From Prevotellaceae bacterium (GTDB lineage: Bacteria > Bacteroidota > Bacteroidia > Bacteroidales > UBA932), in contig JAITSM010000066.1 of assembly GCA_031287815.1 (NCBI GenBank), positions 1-5,458 of the forward strand: a stretch of DNA of 5,458 nucleotides, written 5' to 3'. This document shows positions 1-5,237 of this stretch, one piece after another; the stretch's first letter is position 1; every line of letters starts with the position of its first letter. The notes under the pieces were generated by a model that was not told where the DNA came from, did not search any database, and saw only the letters and a program-made list of their open reading frames with translations. The translations under genes and the position numbers were made by a program.

Positions 1-29
1 ACTGAGTAAGTCAAAACGGGTACCGGGTG

Positions 30-63
30 CAAATTTACAAATAATATTTGATATTCAGGCAAA
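30..63 (-). promoter_or_regulatory. Possible leftward Bacteroidota promoter
   Basis: On the minus strand the sequence reads TAAATTTG (complement of 30-37), which fits the Bacteroidota -7 consensus TAnnTTTG. The best -33 element is TTTG (complement of 60-63), leaving a 22-nt spacer, longer than the usual 19-21. It would drive a leftward gene outside the window, for which nothing can be seen. The A+T-rich context makes chance matches likely. Confidence 0.25.
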
Positions 64-125
64 AATAAATAAAAATTTTTAAAATTCTGTTCTTTTTGGC
101 GGAAAAAGGAAGGAGGGGGGAAAAT

Positions 126-186
126 AATGGTGAATTGAGAATGGAGAATGTCTTTTGAGGCGTAAGGTAATTCTCCATTCTCCATT
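126..186. repeat. Inverted heptamer repeat (AATGGAG / CTCCATT)
   Basis: The left arm carries degenerate heptamers AATGGTG-AATTGAG-AATGGAG from 126, and the right arm is ATTCTCCATTCTCCATT (170-186). Positions 137-149 pair perfectly with 170-182 (13 bp), and after one mismatch 133-135 pairs with 184-186, enclosing a 20-nt loop. The same 15-mer ATTCTCCATTCTCCA recurs at 2061-2075 inside the U32 gene, so this is a dispersed repeat rather than a one-off hairpin. It lacks a T-run after the stem on the + strand, so I do not call it a terminator. Confidence 0.85.
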
Positions 187-207
187 AAAAAAAAATCTAT
201 GTTCATC

Positions 208-240
208 TGTGGGCTAATTTTCAACTTTTATATATCTTTG
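208..240 (+). promoter_or_regulatory. Probable promoter of ettA
   Basis: TATCTTTG at 233-240 matches the Bacteroidota -7 consensus TAnnTTTG exactly. The -33 element is weak: TGTG at 208-211 with a 21-nt spacer. Transcription would begin near 246-248 and give an untranslated leader of about 70 nt before the ettA ATG at 317. Confidence 0.5.
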
Positions 241-269
241 CAGGCAAAAAAACAGCTATTGTTTGTTTA

Positions 270-302
270 ATTAGTCACATTAACAAATTAATCACATTAG
301 CA
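270..302 (+). repeat. Direct repeat in the ettA leader
   Basis: ATTAGTCACATTAACA (270-285) is repeated as ATTAATCACATTAGCA (287-302), with 14 of 16 positions identical and a period of 17. It lies in the presumed 5' untranslated region, ending 14 nt before the ettA start codon. It could be another low-complexity repeat family like those elsewhere in the window, or a regulator site; the sequence cannot separate these. Confidence 0.55.
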
Positions 303-316
303 TATTAAATAAAACT

Positions 317-1993
317 ATGGCAGACGAAAAGATTATTTTTTCCATGAATGGCGTCGGGAAAATTCTCCCGGCAAACAATAAAGCAATATTGAAAGATATT
401 TACCTGTCGTTTTTCTACGGCGCGAAAATCGGTATCATCGGGCTGAACGGCTCGGGGAAATCGACGTTGCTGAAAATTATTGCCGGCGTCGAAAAAGCCT
501 ACCAGGGCGAAGTGGTTTGGGCGCCGGGCTATACGGTGGGTTACCTCGAACAGGAGCCGCAGCTGGACGACGCAAAGACCGTCCGCGAAATCGTCGAAGA
601 GGGCGTGCAGGAGGTGGTGGACTTGCTTCGCGAATACGAGGCGGTCAATGCCCGGTTTGCCGAGCCGCTGGACGACGGCGAAATGGCTACGCTCATCGAA
701 CGGCAGGGCGAACTGACGGAGAAAATCGAACACGCCGGCGGGTGGGAACTCGACGCCAAGCTGGAACGCGCTATGGACGCCCTGCAATGTCCCGACGGCG
801 ACAGGCCGGTGCGGCATCTCAGCGGAGGCGAACGCCGCCGTGTGGCGCTGTGCCGCCTGCTGCTGCGCGCGCCTGACGTCCTCCTGCTCGACGAGCCTAC
901 CAACCACCTCGACGCCGAAAGCATCCAGTGGCTCGAAACCCACTTGCAGCAATACAAGGGCACGGTGATTGCCGTAACGCACGACCGCTATTTCCTGGAC
1001 AACGTGGCGGGCTGGATCCTGGAGCTCGACCGCGGCGAAGGCATTCCCTGGAAGGGAAATTATTCGTCGTGGCTCGACCAGAAGTCGAAACGCCTGGCGC
1101 AGGAAGAGAAACAGGAAAGCAAACGCCGCAAGACGCTGGAGCGCGAGCTGGAGTGGGTGCGGATGTCGCCCAAAGCGCGGCAGGCGAAATCGAAGGCGCG
1201 GCTGGGCGCGTATGAAAAGCTGTTGAACGAAGACGGCAAACAGAAGGAAGAACGCCTCGAAATATATATCCCCAACGGCCCGCGATTGGGCGACAAGGTC
1301 ATCGAAGCGCAGGGCGTGGCAAAGGCTTTCGGCGGGCGGCTGCTGTTTGAAGACTTGCACTTCAAGCTGCCGCCGGCAGGCATCGTCGGCGTGATTGGCC
1401 CGAACGGCGCGGGAAAAACGACGCTGTTCCGTTTAATCATGGGGCTGGAAACGCCGGACGCCGGCGCCTTCAGCGTGGGCGAAACGGTGAAAATTGCCTA
1501 CGTAGACCAGCAACACCGGCAAATCGACCCCGACAAGACCGTTTTTGAAACCATCGCCGCCAACAGCGAAATCATCCGGCTGGGCAACCGCGACGTCAAT
1601 GCGCGGGCGTATGTGTCGCGCTTCAACTTCTCCGGCGCCGACCAGGAAAAGAAATGCGGCGTCCTCAGCGGCGGCGAGCGCAACCGCCTGCACCTGGCGC
1701 TGACATTGAAAGAAGAAGCCAACGTGCTCCTCCTCGACGAGCCGACCAACGACGTAGATGTAAATACCATCCGTGCTTTGGAAGAAGGGCTGGAAAACTT
1801 TGCGGGTTGCGCCGTCATCATTTCGCACGACCGCTGGTTTCTCGACCGCATCGCCACGCACATCCTCGCTTTCGAGGGCGACGCGCAGGCCTGTTTCTTT
1901 GAAGGCGGCTATTCGGAATATGAGGAAAATAAACGCAAACGCTTGGGCGACGACGCGCCGAAACGGTTTAAGTATAAAAAGCTGGTAGAATAG
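317..1993 (+). CDS. ettA: Energy-dependent translational throttle protein EttA (ABC-F ATPase)
   Basis: A 558-residue cytoplasmic protein with two ABC ATPase domains and no membrane segments, co-linear with E. coli EttA (about 555 residues) as I recall it. ABC1 has Walker A GLNGSGKST (42-50), signature LSGGE (168-172) and Walker B LLLDEPTNHLD (189-199) with catalytic Glu193. ABC2 has Walker A GPNGAGKTT (361-369), signature LSGGE (450-454) and Walker B LLLDEPTNDVD (471-481 region) with Glu475. The EttA-type arm insertion lies near 95-145, and the charged interdomain linker that contacts P-site tRNA near 255-310. Family knowledge: EttA binds the ribosomal E site and gates entry into elongation according to the ATP/ADP ratio. 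Both catalytic glutamates are present, so an active ATPase is expected. ATG 317 gives an N-terminus aligned with the family. The stop codon directly abuts the next start, suggesting co-transcription. Other ABC-F members (Uup, resistance types) are less likely because arm, linker and C-terminus all resemble EttA. Confidence 0.96.
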   Translation: MADEKIIFSMNGVGKILPANNKAILKDIYLSFFYGAKIGIIGLNGSGKSTLLKIIAGVEKAYQGEVVWAPGYTVGYLEQEPQLDDAKTVREIVEEGVQEVVDLLREYEAVNARFAEPLDDGEMATLIERQGELTEKIEHAGGWELDAKLERAMDALQCPDGDRPVRHLSGGERRRVALCRLLLRAPDVLLLDEPTNHLDAESIQWLETHLQQYKGTVIAVTHDRYFLDNVAGWILELDRGEGIPWKGNYSSWLDQKSKRLAQEEKQESKRRKTLERELEWVRMSPKARQAKSKARLGAYEKLLNEDGKQKEERLEIYIPNGPRLGDKVIEAQGVAKAFGGRLLFEDLHFKLPPAGIVGVIGPNGAGKTTLFRLIMGLETPDAGAFSVGETVKIAYVDQQHRQIDPDKTVFETIAANSEIIRLGNRDVNARAYVSRFNFSGADQEKKCGVLSGGERNRLHLALTLKEEANVLLLDEPTNDVDVNTIRALEEGLENFAGCAVIISHDRWFLDRIATHILAFEGDAQACFFEGGYSEYEENKRKRLGDDAPKRFKYKKLVE

Positions 1994-3361
1994 ATGAATA
2001 GTAGCAGTCAACAGTCGGCAGTAGCAGTGGGCAGTGGGCAGTCGGCTGGCGCGTCAGCCCATTCTCCATTCTCCACTCTCCATTCTCCATTTACCGGAGG
2101 GGTTGAGCTTATGTCTCCGGCCGGCAGTTTCGAGTGCCTTACGGCGGCGGCGCAGGGCGGCGCGGATGCCGTATATTTCGGCGTGGGAAGCCTGAATATG
2201 CGGGCGCGGTCGGCGCATAACTTTTTGCCGGACGATTTGATGCGCATCACGGACTTCTGCCGCCAGCACGGCATGCGTTCCTACCTTACGGTAAATACCA
2301 TTTTATATGACGACGAGCTGGACGAGATGCGCCGCCTCGTGGATTCGGCAAAGCAGGCCGGCATCTCGGCTATCATTGCGTCGGACGTCGCCGCTATTGA
2401 CTACGCCCGCCGGCAGGGCGTCGAAGTACATATCTCCACGCAACTCAACCTGTCGAACATCGAAGCGGTGCGCTTTTATGCGCAGTTTGCCGACGTGGTG
2501 GTGCTGTCGCGCGAACTGACGCTGGACAAGATAAAGAAAATCCATTCAAAAATAATGGCGGAACCGGTCAATGGCCCCGGCGGAAAACCGGTACGTATCG
2601 AGCTGTTCTGCCACGGCGCATTGTGCATGGCGGTATCCGGAAAATGTTACCTGAGCCTGCACGAATACAATGCTTCCGCCAATCGCGGCGCATGCTACCA
2701 GGTATGCCGGCGCGGCTACACGGTTACCGACAATGAAACCGGCCGCCAACTGGCTATCGACAACCAGTACATCATGTCGCCGAAAGACCTTTGCACCATC
2801 GGTTTTTTGGACAAACTGCTGGATGCCGGCGTACGCGTCTTCAAAATCGAAGGCCGCGCCCGCTCCGCCGATTATGTGCAGGCCGTTACCGCCTGCTACC
2901 GCCGCGCGATAGACGCGTTCCTCGCCGGCGAATATACGCCGCAACTGGCGGAACAGTTAACCGCTACCTTGAAAACCGTTTTCAATCGCGGCTTCTGGGA
3001 CGGCTACTACCAGGGGGCGTTGCTCGGCGAATGGAGCGAAACCTATGGCAACAAAGCCACCGAACGGAAAGAATACATCGGCAAAGCCACCAACTATTTC
3101 AATCGGTTGGGCGTGGCGGAGTTTTTAATTGAAACCGGCGAACTGTCTACCGGCGACGAAGTACTGATTATCGGCCCCACCACCGGCGTGGTGCGCAAAA
3201 CCGTTACGGAAATCCGGGTGGAGTTGCAAACGGCGGCAAAAGCCGTCAAAGGCGACGCTTGCTCCATCGCTATTCCCGAGAAAATCCGCCGCGCCGATAA
3301 ATTATATAAAGTTGTCCATTTAAAAAAAAATTGTAACTTTGCTCCTCAAACTAAAAACTAA
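1994..3361 (+). CDS. U32-family protein (TrhP-like, probable tRNA hydroxylation) with repeat-derived N-terminus
   Basis: A 455-residue protein of the 'peptidase U32' family, members of which are now linked to tRNA or rRNA hydroxylation (TrhP, RlhA) or oxygen-independent ubiquinone synthesis (UbiU/V). The family core starts at VELMSPAGS (about residue 37). The U32 signature lies at 203-221 (E-x-F...C...G-x-C-x-L-S). Cys211, Cys218, Cys234 and Cys267 have the spacing expected of 4Fe-4S ligands, and a C-terminal barrel-like domain follows from about 355. A TrhP-type tRNA U34 hydroxylase is the best guess; the exact substrate is inferred. Residues 1-34 are low complexity and mostly encoded by dispersed repeats; homologues I recall start only a few residues before the core. 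In-frame starts are ATG 1994, GTG 2027 and ATG 2111. The last would remove the first core strand, so 1994 is preferred: it directly follows the ettA stop. The tail after DKLYKVV (about the last 14 residues) overlaps a promoter and looks non-conserved. Confidence 0.9.
   Translation: MNSSSQQSAVAVGSGQSAGASAHSPFSTLHSPFTGGVELMSPAGSFECLTAAAQGGADAVYFGVGSLNMRARSAHNFLPDDLMRITDFCRQHGMRSYLTVNTILYDDELDEMRRLVDSAKQAGISAIIASDVAAIDYARRQGVEVHISTQLNLSNIEAVRFYAQFADVVVLSRELTLDKIKKIHSKIMAEPVNGPGGKPVRIELFCHGALCMAVSGKCYLSLHEYNASANRGACYQVCRRGYTVTDNETGRQLAIDNQYIMSPKDLCTIGFLDKLLDAGVRVFKIEGRARSADYVQAVTACYRRAIDAFLAGEYTPQLAEQLTATLKTVFNRGFWDGYYQGALLGEWSETYGNKATERKEYIGKATNYFNRLGVAEFLIETGELSTGDEVLIIGPTTGVVRKTVTEIRVELQTAAKAVKGDACSIAIPEKIRRADKLYKVVHLKKNCNFAPQTKN
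1999..2091 (+). repeat. Composite heptamer repeat inside the U32 reading frame
   Basis: Two tandem arrays lie side by side. Positions 1999-2043 are degenerate CAGTNGG heptamers (GCAGTGG-GCAGTGG-GCAGTCG at 2024-2043 are the clearest). Positions 2060-2091 are CATTCTC heptamers (ATTCTCC-ATTCTCC-ACTCTCC-ATTCTCC). Between them GGCTG (2044-2048) and CAGCC (2055-2059) form a 5-bp hairpin with a 6-nt loop. The second array shares a 15-mer with the repeat at 170-184. The reading frame stays open throughout. Confidence 0.85.
3311..3341 (+). promoter_or_regulatory. Internal promoter for bactofilin-xth
   Basis: GTTG at 3311-3314 (-33) and TAACTTTG at 3334-3341 (-7, consensus TAnnTTTG) are separated by exactly 19 nt, the preferred Bacteroidota spacing. 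The start of transcription would be near 3347-3349, giving a leader of only about 16 nt before ATG 3364. The promoter lies within the last 17 codons of the U32 gene, so those codons serve both coding and control. Confidence 0.75.
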
Positions 3362-3363
3362 AA

Positions 3364-3747
3364 ATGGAAAATATGGCACGTGAGCAAGAACAACAGCCGA
3401 TGAGTAATATCAATCGGATTTGCCAGGGCACGGAAGTGATTGGAAATATCAATACGCCCGGCGATATTCGTTTGGACGGATTTTTAGAAGGCAACATCAC
3501 CGCCAAAGGCAAGGTGGTTGTCGGGAATACCGGAAAAACCAAAGGGGAAATCATTGGCCGCACAACCGACATTTTCGGGCAGGTAGAAGGTTCGTTGAAC
3601 ATTTCGGAAATCATCAGCCTGAAAAGCACGTCTAATGTAAAAGGCAGCATTATTACGGCAAAAATCAGTATCGAAGCCGGCGCCATATTCAACGGCACCT
3701 GCACCATGTCGGATACGAAACCGCCGGCTGCCCCCCAGAAAAAATAA
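3364..3747 (+). CDS. Bactofilin (polymer-forming cytoskeletal protein)
   Basis: A 127-residue bactofilin. The core, about residues 20-115, consists of short beta-strand repeats with regularly spaced glycines and small hydrophobics (VIGNINTPGDIRLDG, VEGSLNI, VKGSIITAKISIEAG), characteristic of the right-handed beta-helix that polymerises end to end without nucleotide. The N-terminal about 20 residues are polar and Gln-rich, and the C-terminus is a short Pro/Lys tail, both typical flexible ends. There is no transmembrane segment, so any membrane attachment would be peripheral. Family knowledge: bactofilins scaffold cell-shape or cell-wall enzymes, often beside an M23 peptidase gene; none is present here. 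ATG 3364 is used because it is closest to the promoter at 3311-3341; ATG 3373 and ATG 3400 are in-frame alternatives that keep the whole core. The stop overlaps the xth start by one base, implying translational coupling. Confidence 0.93.
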   Translation: MENMAREQEQQPMSNINRICQGTEVIGNINTPGDIRLDGFLEGNITAKGKVVVGNTGKTKGEIIGRTTDIFGQVEGSLNISEIISLKSTSNVKGSIITAKISIEAGAIFNGTCTMSDTKPPAAPQKK

Positions 3748-4529
3748 TGACTGCAGCGGAACAATATTTAATTTCCTACAACCTTAACGGCATCCGGTCA
3801 GCCTTCTCAAAAGGATTGCACACGTGGCTACAAAAAGAAAACCCTGATGTATTCTGCATCCAGGAATCCAAAGCGCAAAACGACCAAATTGACATTGCGT
3901 TTTTCGAACGCATGGGATATCATTGCTTCCTGCATCCTGCCCAAAAAAAGGGCTACAGCGGCACCGGCATCTTTTCCAAACAACAGCCCGACAACGTCGT
4001 TTACGGCATCGGCATTCCGCGTTATGATGCGGAAGGCCGCCTCCTCCGCGCCGACTACGGCGACAGTACGCTCATCTGCTCCTACTTTCCGTCGGGAACA
4101 ATGGGCGAAGAACGGCAGCAATTCAAAATGGACTACCTCGCTGATTTCCTGAAATACCTTTTGCTGCTCCGCCAAACGCGCCCGAAGATAATCATCACCG
4201 GCGATTTTAACATCAGCCACAAACCTATTGACATCAACAACCCCAGAGCGCACGAAAAAATGTCGGGCTACCTGCCCGAAGAGCGCGCATGGCTGGATGC
4301 GCTGGAAGCATGCGGCTTTATAGATACTTTCCGCGTATTCCACCCCGGGGAAGCGGAACGCTACAGCTGGTGGAGCCATTTTGCACAATCCCGCGCCCGC
4401 AACATCGGCTGGCGCTTGGATTATTTCTGGGTATCCCAAAACCTCCGCGAAAACCTCCGCGACGCCGACATCCTGAAAGACGTCGTTCACTCCGACCACT
4501 GCCCGGTAACGCTAAAATTGCGCTGGTAA
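3747..4529 (+). CDS. xth: Exodeoxyribonuclease III (Xth/ExoA-type AP endonuclease)
   Basis: A 260-residue protein of the endonuclease/exonuclease/phosphatase fold, near the usual exonuclease III length of 250-270. Motifs in order: YNLNGIRSA (11-19, Asn14), CIQESKA (37-43, metal-binding Glu40), CSYFPSG (111-117, Tyr113), GDFNISH (152-158, Asp153 and Asn155), WRLDYFWVS (Asp225) and HSDHCPV (248-254, Asp250-His251). All expected catalytic residues are present. Family knowledge: it cleaves the DNA backbone 5' of abasic sites in base-excision repair and has Mg2+-dependent 3'-5' exonuclease and 3'-phosphatase activity, in the cytoplasm. The start ATG 3747-3749 shares its A with the TAA of the bactofilin gene. 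The N-terminus is about six residues longer than most family members (MTAAEQ before the first strand), which is consistent with a start placed for coupling. No T-run terminator hairpin follows; the stop is 20 nt before the next promoter. Confidence 0.96.
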   Translation: MTAAEQYLISYNLNGIRSAFSKGLHTWLQKENPDVFCIQESKAQNDQIDIAFFERMGYHCFLHPAQKKGYSGTGIFSKQQPDNVVYGIGIPRYDAEGRLLRADYGDSTLICSYFPSGTMGEERQQFKMDYLADFLKYLLLLRQTRPKIIITGDFNISHKPIDINNPRAHEKMSGYLPEERAWLDALEACGFIDTFRVFHPGEAERYSWWSHFAQSRARNIGWRLDYFWVSQNLRENLRDADILKDVVHSDHCPVTLKLRW

Positions 4530-4549
4530 AAAAAATATTTTCAAAAATA

Positions 4550-4580
4550 GTTGTAAATAAAAAATATTGTTTTATATTTG
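4550..4580 (+). promoter_or_regulatory. Strong Bacteroidota promoter for the downstream RNA
   Basis: GTTG at 4550-4553 and TATATTTG at 4573-4580 (TAnnTTTG) are spaced by exactly 19 nt. Transcription would start near 4586-4588. No reading frame of note begins within the next 470 nt, so the primary product should be an untranslated RNA or a very long leader for the lipoprotein gene at 5059. Confidence 0.8.
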
Positions 4581-4586
4581 CGGCGG

Positions 4587-4847
4587 TTATTACTTGCTCC
4601 TTGACATTTTGAAAAGGATATAAAAAATATATCGCTTTAACTTTTATTCTGCCACACTAGTCGGAATATCGGAAATTCAAACACAGTATGAGTATGAGTA
4701 GAAGCAAACACATCAAGAGTGGATGTGGGTTGTTATACTTATTTACTGTGTGGGTTTCCGATAACCTCGACTAGTGATAAACATGACGCCCATTCCACTC
4801 TTGTTTTTTTTAGCGGAATCAAGAAAAAATCACCATAAAAGTTAAAG
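4587..4847 (+). ncRNA. Candidate structured non-coding RNA (rod with pseudoknot), family unassigned
   Basis: Nested complementary segments build a long rod: P1 4635-4647/4835-4847 (13 bp perfect), P2 4655-4663/4768-4776 (9 bp perfect), P3 4667-4675/4755-4763 (9 bp perfect), P4 4681-4695/4735-4751 (15 bp with one G-U and a 2-nt bulge) and P5 4709-4714/4722-4727 (6 bp) closing a 7-nt loop. A small hairpin 4617-4622/4628-4633 precedes P1. The apical loop 4715-4721 is complementary to 4796-4802, giving a probable pseudoknot. A matching promoter lies just upstream and a T8 run at 4804-4811. I see no hallmarks of tmRNA, RNase P RNA or SRP RNA. Families worth testing are 6S RNA and the Rfam 'Bacteroidales-1' motif, which is described as bounded by a Bacteroidota promoter and a terminator. 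The 5' end is inferred from the promoter; the 3' end could be about 4811 or 4847. Confidence 0.65.
4714..4811 (+). terminator. Possible long-range intrinsic terminator
   Basis: TCCACTCTTG (4794-4803) is immediately followed by T8 (4804-4811). No local hairpin precedes the T-run, but this 10-mer is a perfect complement of CAAGAGTGGA (4714-4723) in the tip of the rod. Pairing would form a terminator-like stem with a loop of about 70 nt and would compete with P5. The alternative is that only the 7-nt loop pairs (pseudoknot) and termination occurs elsewhere. Confidence 0.35.
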
Positions 4848-4909
4848 AAACAAATTGTAGAAAAAGTATATTAAAACTTTCTGCAATGATTGGCAGCGGA
4901 TAAAAATTC

Positions 4910-4967
4910 GTAGCAGGGGGTTGTTTTATAGAAATTAGTTTGTGTTTGAAAACAACCCTGATGCTAC
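4910..4967. repeat. Long imperfect hairpin, function unknown
   Basis: GTAGCA (4910-4915) pairs with TGCTAC (4962-4967), and GGGTTGTTTT (4918-4927) with AAAACAACCC (4949-4958), with a small internal loop between and a 21-nt A/T-rich apical loop. On the + strand the stem is followed by A8 (4968-4975), not a T-run, so it is not a rightward intrinsic terminator. On the minus strand the stem is followed by GAATTTTTA, a weak T-run, but no leftward gene needs it. It could be a structured leader element of the lipoprotein gene or a second small RNA. Confidence 0.6.
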
Positions 4968-4974
4968 AAAAAAA

Positions 4975-5009
4975 AGTTAAGAACTAAGAGTTAAGAACTA
5001 AGAGTTGGC
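4975..5009 (+). repeat. 14-bp tandem repeat (AGTTAAG-AACTAAG)
   Basis: AGTTAAG (4975-4981), AACTAAG (4982-4988), AGTTAAG (4989-4995), AACTAAG (4996-5002) and a partial AGTTGGC (5003-5009) form two complete 14-bp copies built from related heptamers. It directly follows the A8 run of the hairpin at 4910-4967 and ends in a G+C-rich stub containing GGCGCC, about 50 nt before the lipoprotein start. The 7-nt periodicity matches the other repeat families in this window. Confidence 0.85.
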
Positions 5010-5058
5010 TGGCGCCGGAACCTTAAACGTGAAACTATAAACCTTAAATAATAATAGT

Positions 5059-5217
5059 ATGAAAAAAATTTTCTTTTCTCTCGCGGGCTTGTTGCTGTTG
5101 GCGGCAGGTTGCGCGACGCAAAAAACAACCGCATCGAACGCGGAAAATATTCCGGTGTATTATACCGGCAATGATGAGCCGGCGGCTGTGGGCGTGTCCC
5201 GGTATAATAAACAATGA
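5059..5217 (+). CDS. Small lipoprotein (52 residues), function unknown
   Basis: Translation from ATG 5059 gives a type II signal peptide: MKK, a hydrophobic stretch IFFSLAGLLLLA (4-15), and lipobox LAAGC (14-18) with Cys18 as the lipid-modified residue. The mature part is only 35 residues, polar, with a Thr/Ser-rich start and a TyrTyrThrGly patch, and ends at TGA 5215-5217. There is no Asp directly after the Cys (Ala19, Thr20). I do not recognise a family. The A+T-rich leader without a Shine-Dalgarno site is usual for the phylum. A secreted-protein gene begins 20 nt after the stop, so the two are probably co-transcribed; no consensus promoter is evident between 4850 and 5058. Too short for conventional gene callers in some settings, but the complete signal peptide and lipobox make it convincing. 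Confidence 0.8.
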   Translation: MKKIFFSLAGLLLLAAGCATQKTTASNAENIPVYYTGNDEPAAVGVSRYNKQ

Positions 5218-5237
5218 ACAATTTAAAAAAAACAATT

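Larger units (their letters stand above)
1..316. other. A+T-rich intergenic leader upstream of ettA
   Basis: No protein gene is supported here: start codons run into stops within a few codons (for example ATG at 128 stops at its fourth codon). The stretch holds a possible leftward promoter (30-63), a palindromic AAAAATTTTT (71-80), a G6 run (115-120), an inverted heptamer repeat (126-186), a degenerate 10-mer doublet (ATCTATGTTC at 195-204, ATCTGTGGGC at 205-214), a probable rightward promoter ending at 240, and a direct repeat in the presumed ettA leader (270-302). It therefore reads as a regulatory and repeat-bearing spacer, perhaps between divergent genes. Confidence 0.7.

Noticed and set aside
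126..186. Rho-independent terminator from the 126-186 inverted repeat
   Set aside because: The stem is A/T-rich, followed by an A-run on the + strand, and belongs to a dispersed repeat family also found inside a gene.
305..1360. Long minus-strand open frame (351 codons) opposite ettA
   Set aside because: It is an antisense shadow of the G+C-rich ettA gene; the + strand frame has complete ABC motifs, and the minus frame has no recognisable domain.
3828..4499. Minus-strand open frame (223 codons) opposite xth
   Set aside because: It mirrors the xth codons, whose + strand frame contains every catalytic motif of exonuclease III.
4289..4612. + strand frame extending past xth into the promoter region
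   Set aside because: It is an out-of-frame Arg/Pro-rich shadow of xth that continues only because the spacer lacks stops in that frame.
4601..4624. Sigma70-like TTGACA followed by TATAAA
   Set aside because: The spacing is about 12 nt, not 17, and the phylum uses the TTG/TAnnTTTG promoter type found just upstream.
4635..4847. Retron-like msr-msd (terminal inverted arms plus long stem)
   Set aside because: No reverse transcriptase gene lies within the window on either side; the downstream genes are a lipoprotein and a secreted protein.
4587..4980. tmRNA, suggested by length and position
   Set aside because: No T-arm-like GGTTCGA segment, CCA end or tag-peptide frame is visible.
4975..5009. 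CRISPR-like array
   Set aside because: The units are contiguous 7- and 14-mers without spacers, and no cas gene is present.
2044..5015. Shared GGCTGGCGC after two different repeat arrays (2044-2052 and 5007-5015)
   Set aside because: The same 9-mer also occurs inside xth (about 4407-4415), so it is expected from base composition.
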